Source: DASQEH01 sp963765725
GTDB lineage: Bacteria; Actinomycetota; Actinomycetes; Propionibacteriales; Nocardioidaceae
Direction: 5' to 3'
DNA length: 64,000 nucleotides
NCBI GenBank assembly: GCA_963765725.1
Contig: CAVXXI010000001.1
Coordinates: 868,001-932,000 of the forward strand
A model generated the notes under the pieces. That model was not told the origin of the DNA, ran no database searches, and saw only the letters and a program-made list of their open reading frames with translations. The translations under genes were made by a program, and so were the position numbers. Within the stretch, counting starts at the first letter, position 1, and every line of letters starts with the position of its first letter. Of this stretch, positions 47,056 through 56,038 are shown piece by piece.

Positions 47056-47463
47056 TCAGCCGGTGACCTCCGCCTCGGCGCGCAGGATGCAGAACTCGTT
47101 GCCCTCGGGATCGGCGAGCACGACCCAGCCGGTGCCAGGGCCGTACGTGCCGCGCAAGTCGGCGACGATCGTGGCTCCCTGCGCCAACAGCGCCTCGAGC
47201 TCCTCGTCGCGGGTGCGCTCGCGGGGGCGCAGGTCGAGATGGATCCGGTTCTTGCCGGCGCGCTGCTTGGCCTCTCGAGCGTCGGGAACCTCGATGAAGA
47301 GCAGCCGGTGGCCCGTGTCCGGGTCGCGGATCATGCACTCCTCGTGACCAGGCTCGTTCGGGTCCCCCTCCAGGTCGACGTAGCCCAGCACCGCCTTCCA
47401 CCACTGCGAGAGCTGGTAGGCATCGCTGCAGTCGATGGTCGTGTGGGAGATGAAGGCGGACAT
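47056..47463 (-). CDS. VOC-family (glyoxalase-like) protein
   Basis: 135 residues, a single glyoxalase/bleomycin-resistance type module: HTTIDCSDAYQLSQWW at the N-terminus, NRIHLDLRPRERTRDEE in the middle and WVVLADPEGNEFCIL at the end. His near 8, His near 74 and Glu near 126 could bind a metal. The function is unknown. Confidence 0.85.
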   Translation of the reverse strand: MSAFISHTTIDCSDAYQLSQWWKAVLGYVDLEGDPNEPGHEECMIRDPDTGHRLLFIEVPDAREAKQRAGKNRIHLDLRPRERTRDEELEALLAQGATIVADLRGTYGPGTGWVVLADPEGNEFCILRAEAEVTG

Positions 47464-47527
47464 GCGTGCAGTCTCAGTGGCTCTGGACCCGGGTGCAACT
47501 GCATTGCGTCACGTCCGCGCTCGCACG

Positions 47528-48355
47528 TCAGCCAGTCGACTGCCGGGTCGTCTCTGCATCCGGCGGGGCGTACTCTGCGACGAGCGGAACCACGTCGGCG
47601 ATCGAGTCGACCACTCGGGTCGGCCGGTAAGGGAAGCGCTCGACGGCCTCACGGCTCGTCGATCCGCTGAGTACCAGGACGGTTCGCAGCCCGGCCTCGA
47701 TGCCACTGATGATGTCGGTGTCCATCCGGTCCCCGATCATGACGGTGCTCTCGGAGTGCGCCTGCAGCTGGTTGAGAGCGCTGCGCATCATGAGCGGGTT
47801 CGGCTTGCCGACGAAGTAGGGCGTCGCGCCGGTCGCAGCGGTGATCAGAGCTGCCACGGCCCCGGTCGAGGGGAGCGTGCCCTGAGGCGACGGGCCGCTG
47901 GGGTCGGGGTGGGTGGCGATGAAGCGGGCACCGCCCTCTATCAGCCGGATCGCCCTGGTGATCGCCTCGAACGAGTAGGTGCGGGTCTCCCCGAGGACGA
48001 CATAGTCGGGGTCGCGTTCGGTGAGCACGTACCCGACGGCATGCAGGGCCGTTGTCAGGCCGGCTTCACCGATGGCGTACGCCGACCCTCCTGGACGCTG
48101 GTCGTCCAGGAAGCTCGCCGTGGCCAAGGCGGACGTCCAGATCGACTGCTCGGGGACGTCGATCCCGCCGGTCAACAGCCGTGCCCGGAGGTCCCGCGGC
48201 GTGAACATCGGGTTGTTGGTCAGCACCAGGAACGGCATGCCCGCATCGCGCAGGGCCGTGATGAACTCCGCAGCGCCGGGGATCGCGCTCTCCTCGCGGA
48301 CGAGCACGCCATCCATATCGGTGAGCCAGCACCCGACGGGCTTCGGTTCAGTCAT
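47528..48355 (-). CDS. HAD-superfamily class IIA hydrolase
   Basis: 275 residues of the NagD/phosphoglycolate phosphatase-like group. Motif I LTDMDGVL (Asp 13 and 15), motif II LTNNP, Lys in VGKPNPLM, and motif III MIGDRMDTDI; the cap domain lies between motifs II and III. It dephosphorylates small phosphorylated metabolites; the exact substrate cannot be inferred. Confidence 0.9.
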   Translation of the reverse strand: MTEPKPVGCWLTDMDGVLVREESAIPGAAEFITALRDAGMPFLVLTNNPMFTPRDLRARLLTGGIDVPEQSIWTSALATASFLDDQRPGGSAYAIGEAGLTTALHAVGYVLTERDPDYVVLGETRTYSFEAITRAIRLIEGGARFIATHPDPSGPSPQGTLPSTGAVAALITAATGATPYFVGKPNPLMMRSALNQLQAHSESTVMIGDRMDTDIISGIEAGLRTVLVLSGSTSREAVERFPYRPTRVVDSIADVVPLVAEYAPPDAETTRQSTG

Positions 48356-48659
48356 GTCGGCAGGTCGACCTTGTCGCGTTAGGTGGCGGAGAGCTGAGCG
48401 CGCTCAGTGCATGGCAGTCGGCGGAATGCACCAATCTAGTGCACGCGGTCTGCTGCGAGGGCCAGTCCCTACCCTTGCGGGGGGCCTCTTCCTCCTGCAC
48501 GACCCGAGGGCGGCGGCTAGGGTGCAGCGAAAGCGCGTGAGGGAGCAGGGTATTCACGAGCGTCGGCCATGCCACTGCTGCAATCGCTGCGGCGTGGTCC
48601 GTCCGTCTCGGCAAGCCCCAGGACCTGGCGACCGAGACATCATCCCCGAGGAGTAAGCA
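48356..48659. other. Divergent intergenic region, 304 bp
   Basis: It holds the promoters of the HAD gene and the hydrolase-permease operon. The dyad TGCAC-N7-GTGCA (48428-48444) is the only notable symmetry. No gene. Confidence 0.5.
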
Positions 48660-49472
48660 GTGCCGACCGCCCACGTCAACGACATCGACATCAACTACTC
48701 CGTCGAGGGTGGCGGCCCCGAGACCGTCGTCCTGGTCAACGGCCTCGCCGACGAGCTCGAGACGTGGGCCTACCAGACCCCGGCGTTGCTGGACGCCGGC
48801 TACCGGGTGCTGAGCTTCGACAACCGAGGCATCGGCAAGTCGTCGAAGCCCGCCGGCCCGTACAGCTCCGCGATGCTGGCCGCAGACACCAAGGCACTCG
48901 TCGACGAACTCGGGATGACCGACTTCCACCTGATGGGGGTCTCGATGGGCGGCATGATCGCCCAGGCGTACGCGCTCGAGCATCCTGGCGACCTTCGCTC
49001 GCTCACCCTGGCCTGTACGTACGCTGCGCCCGGTCCGTTCTGCTCCCGGATGTTCGCGATGTGGGCGGACATCGCGCCCGTGCAGGGCGTGCCGATGGTC
49101 ATGCGCGACGTGACGCTGTGGGCGTTCACGCTCGACTTCTTCCGCGAGCGCGAGGCGGAGCTTGTCGAGTTCGAGACCGCCATGCGGTACGTGGACCAGC
49201 CGGTGCATGCCTATCTCGCGCAGCTGGCGGTCATCCAGAACCACGACACGACGACGCAGCTGTCGAAGCTCACCGTTCCCACGCTGGTGCTCGCCGGAGA
49301 GGAGGACATCCTCATCCCGACCCGCTTGTCGCGCGAGCTGCACGACCTCATTCCTGGGTCGACGTGGGCCACGACCGCCGGCGGTCACGGATGCATCTGG
49401 GAACACCCCGACGAGTTCAACGCCAGGTTCGTCGACTTCTTGAAGCAGCACACCGGGTCGGCCCGTGCCTGA
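48660..49472 (+). CDS. Alpha/beta-hydrolase
   Basis: 270 residues with a complete triad: nucleophile Ser in GVSMGGMIAQ, Asp in GEEDILIP and His in TAGGHGCIWE; LVNGLADEL forms the oxyanion region. Start GTG 48660, with GAGGAG upstream. It overlaps the APC permease gene by 8 nt, so it probably acts on a compound imported by that permease or on a product of it. The substrate is unknown. Confidence 0.88.
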   Translation: MPTAHVNDIDINYSVEGGGPETVVLVNGLADELETWAYQTPALLDAGYRVLSFDNRGIGKSSKPAGPYSSAMLAADTKALVDELGMTDFHLMGVSMGGMIAQAYALEHPGDLRSLTLACTYAAPGPFCSRMFAMWADIAPVQGVPMVMRDVTLWAFTLDFFREREAELVEFETAMRYVDQPVHAYLAQLAVIQNHDTTTQLSKLTVPTLVLAGEEDILIPTRLSRELHDLIPGSTWATTAGGHGCIWEHPDEFNARFVDFLKQHTGSARA

Positions 49473-50946
49473 CGCCGCCGCTGTGTCGCACGCGGAGACC
49501 CTCGACTCGCAGAAGCTCGGCCTGCTCGGCGTACTCATGCCCGGGGTCGCTCAGATCGCCCCCGCGTTCAACTTGTTCTTCACCACGGCGGTGATGGCGT
49601 CTCTCGCGGGACCCTCGGTGCCGTTGGTGTTCCTCATCTCCATGGTGGGCATGCTCGCCACGGCCCTGAGCCTGGCCCAGTTCTCCAGCCTGTACCCCAG
49701 TGCCGGGTCGTTCGTGACGTACATCGCGCGCGCCTTCGGCGTCAAAGTGGCCACCGCGGTCGGCGTCATCACCGTACTGGGCTACATGATCACCTTCGCG
49801 GGGATCTACATCTTCGCCGGTCAGTACATCGTGGCCAACGTCTTCAAGATCACCACGACGGGGACCGGTGTCGACTGGCTTACTGTCGCCGTGACAGTCG
49901 TGTACGGCGCGATCGTGACGGTGCCGGTGATCATCGGCCTGCAGTTCGGTGTGCGCGTCACCATCGTGCTGTACCTCATCGAGGTCACCGTGCTCCTGGT
50001 GATCAGCCTCGCCGTGGTCCTCCAGGGCGGTACCGGCGGCCTGTCGGCGGCACCGTTCTCCTGGCCGACGGGCACGCAGGCGTCGAACGTCTTCATCACC
50101 TTCGGTCTCGCGGTCGTCGCGTTCGGGGGTTTCGAGGCGTCAGCCCCGCTTGCGGAGGAGACGGCGAACCCGCGCAGGAACGTACCGATCGGCCTGGTCG
50201 GCGCTGTGCTGATCAGCGGGATCTTGTACGTACTGGGCTCGTACGCGGTGATCTCGGCCTTCGGCGTGAGCCATGTCGACGACTTCGCCAGCGACCCCAA
50301 CCCCTTCGCGACGGCCACCGTGCGTTTCCTGCACGTGTCGAGCGGGTTCGCGGTTCCATTCCTGGTCGCCGTGTTCCTCGTCAGCCTCACGAGCTCCTAC
50401 ATCTCGGCGAACACGCAAACCGCGCGTGTACTGTTCGCCGGCGCGCGTGGTCGACTCTGGCCTCGGGCGCTGGAGGCGACGCACCCAAGGTTCAAGACCC
50501 CCTGGCTGGCCGCGATCTGGTTCGTCGCGCCGAGCATCGTCCTCGGCTGCATCATGCAGTTCGTCTCGCCCGACAACGCGGGCAGCGTGTTGCCGACGCT
50601 CGGCATCTTCGGCGTGGTCGTCATGTACCTCGTCACCAACCTCGCGCTGCCAGCGCAGTACTTCCACCTGCGGGCCCACGGCGTGCGCAAGAACCCCCTG
50701 CTGTGGCTTGTCGTTCCGGTCATCGGTGTGCTCGTGCTGCTGATCCCCGTCTGGGGCAACCTGCGTCTGCATCAGGGTGGCATCTTCAACTGGATGCCCG
50801 CGATGTCCCTCGGGCTGGTTGCCGTGGGTGTCTTGTACACCGTCGTTCTCGCGGCCAAGCGTCCCGAGGTGCTGGCCGCGGCGCCCGCCCTGTTGGAGGG
50901 CGCAGAAGCCATCGAGACGGACCCGTTGCCGCCCGACATCGCCTAG
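49465..50946 (+). CDS. APC-family amino acid/amine permease
   Basis: 493 residues with about twelve membrane segments. The first helix shows GVLMPGVAQIAPAFNLFF, and helix 6 FGGFEASAPLAEETANPRRN, the characteristic APC consensus. It is likely to be a proton-coupled importer of an amino acid or polyamine. It overlaps the preceding hydrolase gene by 8 nt, which marks a two-gene operon. Confidence 0.9.
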   Translation: MPDAAAVSHAETLDSQKLGLLGVLMPGVAQIAPAFNLFFTTAVMASLAGPSVPLVFLISMVGMLATALSLAQFSSLYPSAGSFVTYIARAFGVKVATAVGVITVLGYMITFAGIYIFAGQYIVANVFKITTTGTGVDWLTVAVTVVYGAIVTVPVIIGLQFGVRVTIVLYLIEVTVLLVISLAVVLQGGTGGLSAAPFSWPTGTQASNVFITFGLAVVAFGGFEASAPLAEETANPRRNVPIGLVGAVLISGILYVLGSYAVISAFGVSHVDDFASDPNPFATATVRFLHVSSGFAVPFLVAVFLVSLTSSYISANTQTARVLFAGARGRLWPRALEATHPRFKTPWLAAIWFVAPSIVLGCIMQFVSPDNAGSVLPTLGIFGVVVMYLVTNLALPAQYFHLRAHGVRKNPLLWLVVPVIGVLVLLIPVWGNLRLHQGGIFNWMPAMSLGLVAVGVLYTVVLAAKRPEVLAAAPALLEGAEAIETDPLPPDIA

Positions 50947-51110
50947 TCGCCACCGAGGGCGCGGTCACCGGCGGGAACTCCAGGTAGCGGTCCGTCACGC
51001 GCGGCGAGGTCGATGGGACGGCCACGGTCTCGGAGAGCGGATGACGAGCGACTGTGCCCTTGGCGGGCCGGTTCCAGCCTGCAGTCGCCCTACGCGGCTA
51101 TAGTCGCCGG

Positions 51111-51734
51111 ATGCCAGCCGACTTCGACGTGAACTCCCACGACGTGTTCCTCCTGCGTCAGCGATGGACGATGGTCATCAACCGGTACGTCTTCTCGTTG
51201 CCCGATGCGCAGGGCAAGGAGGGCCAGCCGATCGCCTTCGTCGAGCAGAAGCGCTTCAAGTTCAAGGAGGACATCCGGTTCTACACCGACGACACCAAGA
51301 AGGTCGAGCTGCTGCGGATCAAGGCCCGGCAGCGATTCGATCCGGCGGCGAGGTACGACATCACGGGGCCGGGCGGGGAGAAGGTGGGCGAGATCCAGAA
51401 GGTGTTCGGCCGCAGTCTGCTCCGCTCGACCTACCGGTTGTACGACGCGAACGGTGTCGAGACCTGCGAGGCCAGGGAGCGCAGTCTCGCCGTGGCCCTG
51501 ATCCGTCGGGCCGTCGGCTTCGTGCCCTACATCGGCAACTATGCGGACTGGCTGCCGATCCCGTACCACTTCGTCTTCACGCGTGGTGACAAGGTGCTCG
51601 TCAACAACACCCGTCAGGCCTGGAAGTTCAACGACCACTACACCATCGACTGCACTCCGGACGCCGAGCGCACGCTCGACCGGCGCCTGGTGCTCGCTGC
51701 GGCAGTCGGCATGGACGCGCTGCAGGCCCGCTGA
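51111..51734 (+). CDS. LURP-one-related (tubby-like) protein
   Basis: 207 residues of the LOR/scramblase-like beta-barrel family (pattern FLLRQRWTMVINRYVF, VEQKRFKFKEDIRFY, AVGFVPYIGNYADWLPIPYHF). The molecular role is unknown. A TATAGT -10 box (51099-51104) ends 6 nt before ATG 51111, so the transcript is probably leaderless; no clear -35 box is seen. Confidence 0.82.
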   Translation: MPADFDVNSHDVFLLRQRWTMVINRYVFSLPDAQGKEGQPIAFVEQKRFKFKEDIRFYTDDTKKVELLRIKARQRFDPAARYDITGPGGEKVGEIQKVFGRSLLRSTYRLYDANGVETCEARERSLAVALIRRAVGFVPYIGNYADWLPIPYHFVFTRGDKVLVNNTRQAWKFNDHYTIDCTPDAERTLDRRLVLAAAVGMDALQAR

Positions 51735-51818
51735 GCCCGCTTCGGTGGAGTCGAGACGCGTCCGAAGCCGGCTGCCGTCTGACGCAGCTGCGTCGGTACC
51801 CGGGCCGGTTCTCCGGGG

Positions 51819-52073
51819 TCATACCGCCGCGGCCGGGGGAGTGGGCGCCTGCATCGAGGTCGTGTCCTCAGAGGGCATGAGGATCCACAGGATCGGGTAG
51901 AGCAGGATCTGGCTGCCCGGCACGACCAGCAGCAGGAGCACGAAGAGGAGACGCGAGGTCCACGGCGTGACTCCCAAGCGTCTGCCCAGGCCGGCGCAGA
52001 CGCCGCCCACGACCCGGCTCGTCCGGGGCCGGACGAGTCCTTGATGGGCGAAGCTCTCGCGGATGTCGTTCAT
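51819..52073 (-). CDS. PspC-domain membrane protein
   Basis: 84 residues from ATG 52073. The PspC motif RTSRVVGGVCAGLGRRLGV is followed by a hydrophobic segment (LLFVLLLLVVPGSQILLYP). In enterics PspC senses membrane stress; here no psp operon is around, so the role is open. An upstream GTG/ATG would lengthen the N-terminus to 100 residues. Confidence 0.85.
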   Translation of the reverse strand: MNDIRESFAHQGLVRPRTSRVVGGVCAGLGRRLGVTPWTSRLLFVLLLLVVPGSQILLYPILWILMPSEDTTSMQAPTPPAAAV

Positions 52074-52232
52074 GGTTCGGTCGTACTCCTCGGCTGGGGT
52101 ATGCAGGCGCTTGCCTGACACCCCTCACGATGCCTGACGGCGTTGAGCGGGACCATCGGGAGCAGCCCTGAGCGACCCCTGGTCTTCAGCTCGTGCTGTC
52201 AGGGGCCGCTCACGTCAGCCCCGTGCTGCTCC

Positions 52233-53198
52233 TCAGGGCGAAGGAGTGCGGTGGGTCCGACGCAGGGCGACCAGGGCCAGGGCTGACACGGCGGTCTCGG
52301 TGACGACCGAGACGATGCCGAGCGGCTCGAGCCAGTTGCCGACGTCGTCGGCCATCAACGGCAGGCCGATCGTCCTGGAGATCGCATAGGCGACGACCGC
52401 CACCGTCGTCGTCACCCCGAGCGTCGTCCACACGAGCACCGAGTCCGCGATGAGGATCGCCGCCGCAAGGAGCACGCACGCGGTCGTGAGGACGATGAAC
52501 ATCACGCCGATGTAGGTCGCTTCGCGCAGGTGCTCGGGTGTGACCGGTACGTGGGCGAGCCCCGCGACCAGAGCCAGTCCCGCGGCGGGGTAACGCCAGG
52601 GCGAGTCGATCCCGCTGAGCAGCAGCCGCGTCGCCCGTGACGGTGCCGACACAGCGGCGAGGGTCGGAGGGTTCGTGGTCCTCGCAGGGCCGTCCGGCAT
52701 GGGCAGGAAGACGGTCGCGAAGATGGTGGCGGCGCCGGCGGCCACGACGTACAGCCCGGGCCCCTTGGCTGCGAAGGTCATCCCGTCGAGCTCGCTGAAC
52801 ACCGCGTACAGCTCGATCACGAGGTAGCCGGCGAATCCGGCGAGCGCGAACCCGGCGAGCGCGAGCAGCCAACGGGTGGTGACATGCGGGCGGAGCAGCT
52901 GCGACGCGGCGAGAGTCGCCGCGGCCACTGCGCCGATGACGGCGATGGTTCCGTTGCGGGTGCCCCAGCCACTCTGGCTGAGCAGCCCGTTGTACGTCGT
53001 GAGCCACGGGAGCGTCACGCCGTACGCGCAGGCGGCGGCACCGATCAGCCCGACGACGGTCGGAGCGAGGCGGACCCGGAGTGCCGGCCGGCGCGCGGCC
53101 GGCGATGCGAGCACCGAGGATCCGGCCGACGAGAGCCGGTTGACTTGTGACGTGGTCAAGGCGATCCTTCCCGCGACGGTGGTGCCGTGCCGTGGCAC
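52233..53198 (-). CDS. Multi-pass membrane protein, unknown function
   Basis: 321 residues with about eight hydrophobic segments in pairs and no known motif. The N-terminal 40 residues are basic and Ser/Ala-rich. It begins 21 bp after the stop of the secreted protein gene and is very likely in one transcript with it, driven by the promoter at 53961-53989. The family is not recognised. Confidence 0.75.
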   Translation of the reverse strand: MPRHGTTVAGRIALTTSQVNRLSSAGSSVLASPAARRPALRVRLAPTVVGLIGAAACAYGVTLPWLTTYNGLLSQSGWGTRNGTIAVIGAVAAATLAASQLLRPHVTTRWLLALAGFALAGFAGYLVIELYAVFSELDGMTFAAKGPGLYVVAAGAATIFATVFLPMPDGPARTTNPPTLAAVSAPSRATRLLLSGIDSPWRYPAAGLALVAGLAHVPVTPEHLREATYIGVMFIVLTTACVLLAAAILIADSVLVWTTLGVTTTVAVVAYAISRTIGLPLMADDVGNWLEPLGIVSVVTETAVSALALVALRRTHRTPSP

Positions 53199-53219
53199 GA
53201 CACCACCGGCGAGCTGAGC

Positions 53220-53885
53220 TCAGTGAACAGAGAAGAACAGGAACAGGTTCGTCGGGATGTTGCTCGTGACGTGCTTGTTCCCATGCGTACGCATGCGCTG
53301 GATCGCGTCATAGCTCTTCCCCATGACGATCCGGTGCCACGCGGTCCGGCTGGTGACGCCGACGACGTCGACGTTCCACCACTCAGGGTCCCCAGCTGCC
53401 GCCGTGCTCACCACGTGACTGTGCGGCGGGAGCAGGGCGTTGCCGGTGCCCGAGCCGAAGACTCGGCTCAGGTCGATGCGGCGGGGGTGGTCGACGCATC
53501 GACCAGCGGTGGGGCACTGAAGAGTCGACTTGCGTGGCGTGAACCCCAGGGGCACCACCACGTACAAGGGGTCGAACTCGTCGGCGGGGATCCGCTGGTA
53601 GTTGTCCCCGAGCTCACAATGCGACACCGCCTTGCTGGCCGGCGGCTGACGACAGAAGAAGTTCTTGGTGTAGTGGAACCTCACTGTCTTGCCCTCGTAC
53701 CAGCCCCGGGTGTTCCCGACCGCTGCCTTCCCGGCGGTCGCCGACATCTTCATGCCGCCGCCCGACTGAGCCGACGCGAGCGTGGACCCCGCGAAGACCG
53801 CCAGCCCGGCGATAAGCAAGCCGGTCAACGCTATGCCGACGGATCTGGCGGTGAGCCGCTGGACAATGGGTGACTGTCTCATCAA
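53220..53885 (-). CDS. Secreted protein, unknown function
   Basis: 221 residues. A signal peptide (SVGIALTGLLIAGLAVFAG, cut near ASA-QSG) is followed by a compact domain with four cysteines (FFCR, SHCELG, LQCP, GRCVDHPRR) that could form two disulfides, and histidine-rich ends (PPHSHV). I do not recognise the family from sequence. The nearby membrane protein gene suggests an envelope role. Confidence 0.72.
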   Translation of the reverse strand: MMRQSPIVQRLTARSVGIALTGLLIAGLAVFAGSTLASAQSGGGMKMSATAGKAAVGNTRGWYEGKTVRFHYTKNFFCRQPPASKAVSHCELGDNYQRIPADEFDPLYVVVPLGFTPRKSTLQCPTAGRCVDHPRRIDLSRVFGSGTGNALLPPHSHVVSTAAAGDPEWWNVDVVGVTSRTAWHRIVMGKSYDAIQRMRTHGNKHVTSNIPTNLFLFFSVH

Positions 53886-53937
53886 GCCTCCTAGTAGGCG
53901 CTGTGATGACCGAGAGATGACCTCACCTGAGCCGCCA

Positions 53938-53948
53938 TGACTCAGTCA
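53938..53948. promoter_or_regulatory. Candidate operator palindrome
   Basis: TGACTCAGTCA, a perfect 11-bp palindrome just downstream of the predicted transcription start for the secreted-protein operon. This position fits a repressor site. It may be coincidental. Confidence 0.4.
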
Positions 53949-53960
53949 GATGACGTGGTC

Positions 53961-53989
53961 ACATTAGGCACCCTGCGTAGTCTGGTCAA
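53961..53989 (-). promoter_or_regulatory. Strong sigma-A-like promoter for the secreted/membrane protein pair
   Basis: Read on the minus strand: TTGACC, a 17-bp spacer, then TAATGT, with transcription starting near 53954, about 70 bp upstream of the gene start at 53885. It is one of the best consensus matches seen in the window. Confidence 0.65.
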
Positions 53990-54177
53990 TACGCTTGGTG
54001 CACATCTCCGTTGATGCATCGATTTCGCTCACGCTGGGTAGTTGACGCAATCGCCGGGCCCCCGTGGCCTGCCCCACCGGCCAGGCTTGGCACACCCAAC
54101 GGCACTACCGCGTTCTAGCGCCGCGACAACGACGCCTGACGGACCGCAGGCGAATTCAGCCCCTTCCGCAAGCTCGG

Positions 54178-54747
54178 TCAGTATCCACTCGTCGTGCTGG
54201 GCCATCCGAACTCGTTGAGGTACCAGCCGGCTCCGGTCGCGATCACGACGACGAGCGCCGTCAGGAGCAACCCGGCGGCCAGGGGGACCAACCAGCCGGG
54301 TGTGCGGCGGATATGCAGCCCGATCACCTTCGCGACGAACGCCCCGTAGAAGGCGCAGCCGGCCACGGAGTGCAGCAGTACCCGGGTGTCGAGCGTCTGG
54401 AACCCCAGTGACCACAGGCAGTGGTAGGCGACGGGCAGGCTGACCAGCACTGCGAGTGCGCCCGAGCTTCGGTGTACGACTCCCAGCCCTGCGGGCACGC
54501 TCAGGCCGAGGTAGCCATACATCCAGAGCGCGGTCGTCACCTGTACCACCCCGAGAACCGCCACGATCACCGATAGCCACACCTTCATCGCGGCGAGCCC
54601 ACCGAAGCCGAACGTCACGATGGCTTCGCCGGTGGGGCTGTGCTCTCGCCCGTAGACTCCGAGCGCCACCGCGACCGCCGCTCCTGCAGCCAGGGCAATG
54701 AACGCGTAGCCCGCGCTCGACCGCGAATGTCCCACGTCTGTGGCCAT
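54178..54747 (-). CDS. DUF6529-type integral membrane protein
   Basis: 189 residues with five or six hydrophobic segments. The combination VAYHCLWSLGFQT, DTRVLLHSVAGCAFYGAFVAK and the late GWYLNEFGW is the pattern I associate with DUF6529; histidines inside helices could ligate haem as in cytochrome b561-like proteins (inference). The ATG has AGGAGGAG upstream. No partner gene is adjacent. Confidence 0.75.
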   Translation of the reverse strand: MATDVGHSRSSAGYAFIALAAGAAVAVALGVYGREHSPTGEAIVTFGFGGLAAMKVWLSVIVAVLGVVQVTTALWMYGYLGLSVPAGLGVVHRSSGALAVLVSLPVAYHCLWSLGFQTLDTRVLLHSVAGCAFYGAFVAKVIGLHIRRTPGWLVPLAAGLLLTALVVVIATGAGWYLNEFGWPSTTSGY

Positions 54748-54930
54748 GACTCCTCCTGCCGACCACGATCGTGCACCCGTAGCCTGCACCTGACAAGAGC
54801 CCTCGGACGCGGACCCGCTCGGGCAAGCCTGCGTTCCCGTCCCGACCGTCTCAACTGAGCGGCAGATCCTGACCTGGCGCTCTTGACGACGAGACGCGGG
54901 CAGTCAAGGCTGCGAAAGGGAGGAGGCGAG

Positions 54931-55323
54931 ATGACCGTCGAGCTGACACAGCGCGTCATGGACCGCTACTTCGAGGAGATGGAGAACCGAGACATCGCCG
55001 ACGTACTCGCCGATGACGTCACGTGGACAACAACTGAAACGGCAGCCGTGGTACAAGGCCGGTTGGCTGTGCGTGACCACATCACCGCCCTGCATCGGCT
55101 GATGGCAGACACCCAGACGCGCGAGATCACCGTCACAGATGGCACCGCGTACCTGGAGGGCGACTGCCTGGCAGCACCCGACGCGACCGCGCGAACGGCG
55201 TTCTGTCTGGTCTATGACGTCAACGGCGAGCGGGTCACCGCTATGCGCGTGTACGGCTCTCTCGAGTCTGTGGTCGGGGCAGCTCCCGCGGCTGCCCCGT
55301 ACGCCCGGCCGGTCGACTCCTGA
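54931..55323 (+). CDS. SnoaL-like (NTF2-fold) protein
   Basis: 130 residues with the SnoaL pattern RYFEEMENRDIADVLADDVTW and a beta-strand-rich C-terminus. GGGAGGAGG precedes ATG 54931. The function is unknown. The last 83 nt overlap the convergent membrane protein gene on the other strand. Confidence 0.78.
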   Translation: MTVELTQRVMDRYFEEMENRDIADVLADDVTWTTTETAAVVQGRLAVRDHITALHRLMADTQTREITVTDGTAYLEGDCLAAPDATARTAFCLVYDVNGERVTAMRVYGSLESVVGAAPAAAPYARPVDS

Positions 55324-55993
55324 GGCGGTGCGGGAGCGCGAAGCCGACCGCTATCAGCCACGCCAGGGCCGGGAACCGCACCAGCGGAACCAGCACCGCG
55401 AGCCCCGGCCAGATCAAGGTCAGGGTCGTGATCTCGGCGAGGGCGGCGAGAGCAAGCCCAGCCCACGCAAGAGGCCGCGGAACCAGACGCAGCATGAGGC
55501 AGGGAACCGCGATCCCCGCAACGAGCAAGCCGAGGAACACGACGTGTACAGGGCCGCCGGCCAGGAACGCCAGGTCGTGCAGAGCCCGCACGAGGGGCGC
55601 GTCGGCGCGGACGGCGGGGCGGGAAAGCGTCCACAACAGCAGACCCGAGGACGCCAGCGCGCCCGCGGCGAGCAGGCCGCCGGCCAGCGCGATCGTCGCG
55701 CCGGGCGCCGTCACGCCCAGCTGCCGCAGCCGGGCGCTCGCCGTGGCGGCGTAGATCGCCAACGGCACGGCCGAGGCGAAGACCAGCACACCGTCGGCCC
55801 GAACGGCGTCCGGCTGGGAGGTGAAGTACGCCTGGATGGCGCCGGCTGCCGCGAAGGGCGACACCACCACACCACCGAGGGCAGCGCTTACACCAACGCC
55901 CGCGAGGAGGAGTCCGGTGGAGATGATCGCCAGTAGTCCCAGCGGCGGTCCACCCTGCGGGTGGCGGCTACGGGAAGTATCGATCTCGTTCAT
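55241..55993 (-). CDS. Integral membrane protein, unknown function
   Basis: 250 residues with about six hydrophobic segments and a basic, proline-rich C-terminal tail. It resembles loosely the DUF4386 type, but this is not certain. It starts 45 bp from the MarR gene in divergent orientation, with a palindrome between them, and is therefore probably the regulator's target. Confidence 0.72.
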   Translation of the reverse strand: MNEIDTSRSRHPQGGPPLGLLAIISTGLLLAGVGVSAALGGVVVSPFAAAGAIQAYFTSQPDAVRADGVLVFASAVPLAIYAATASARLRQLGVTAPGATIALAGGLLAAGALASSGLLLWTLSRPAVRADAPLVRALHDLAFLAGGPVHVVFLGLLVAGIAVPCLMLRLVPRPLAWAGLALAALAEITTLTLIWPGLAVLVPLVRFPALAWLIAVGFALPHRLRSRPAGRTGQPRELPRPQTRESRTRA

Positions 55994-55997
55994 AAAT

Positions 55998-56014
55998 CAT
56001 TGATATCATGAATG
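55998..56014. promoter_or_regulatory. MarR operator candidate
   Basis: CATTGAT-ATC-ATGAATG, a dyad with 6 of 7 matched bases per arm, in the 45-bp gap between the divergent membrane protein and MarR genes. The size and place fit a MarR dimer site controlling both promoters. Confidence 0.6.
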
Positions 56015-56038
56015 GTTCGATTATGCTACTGTCTGAAT

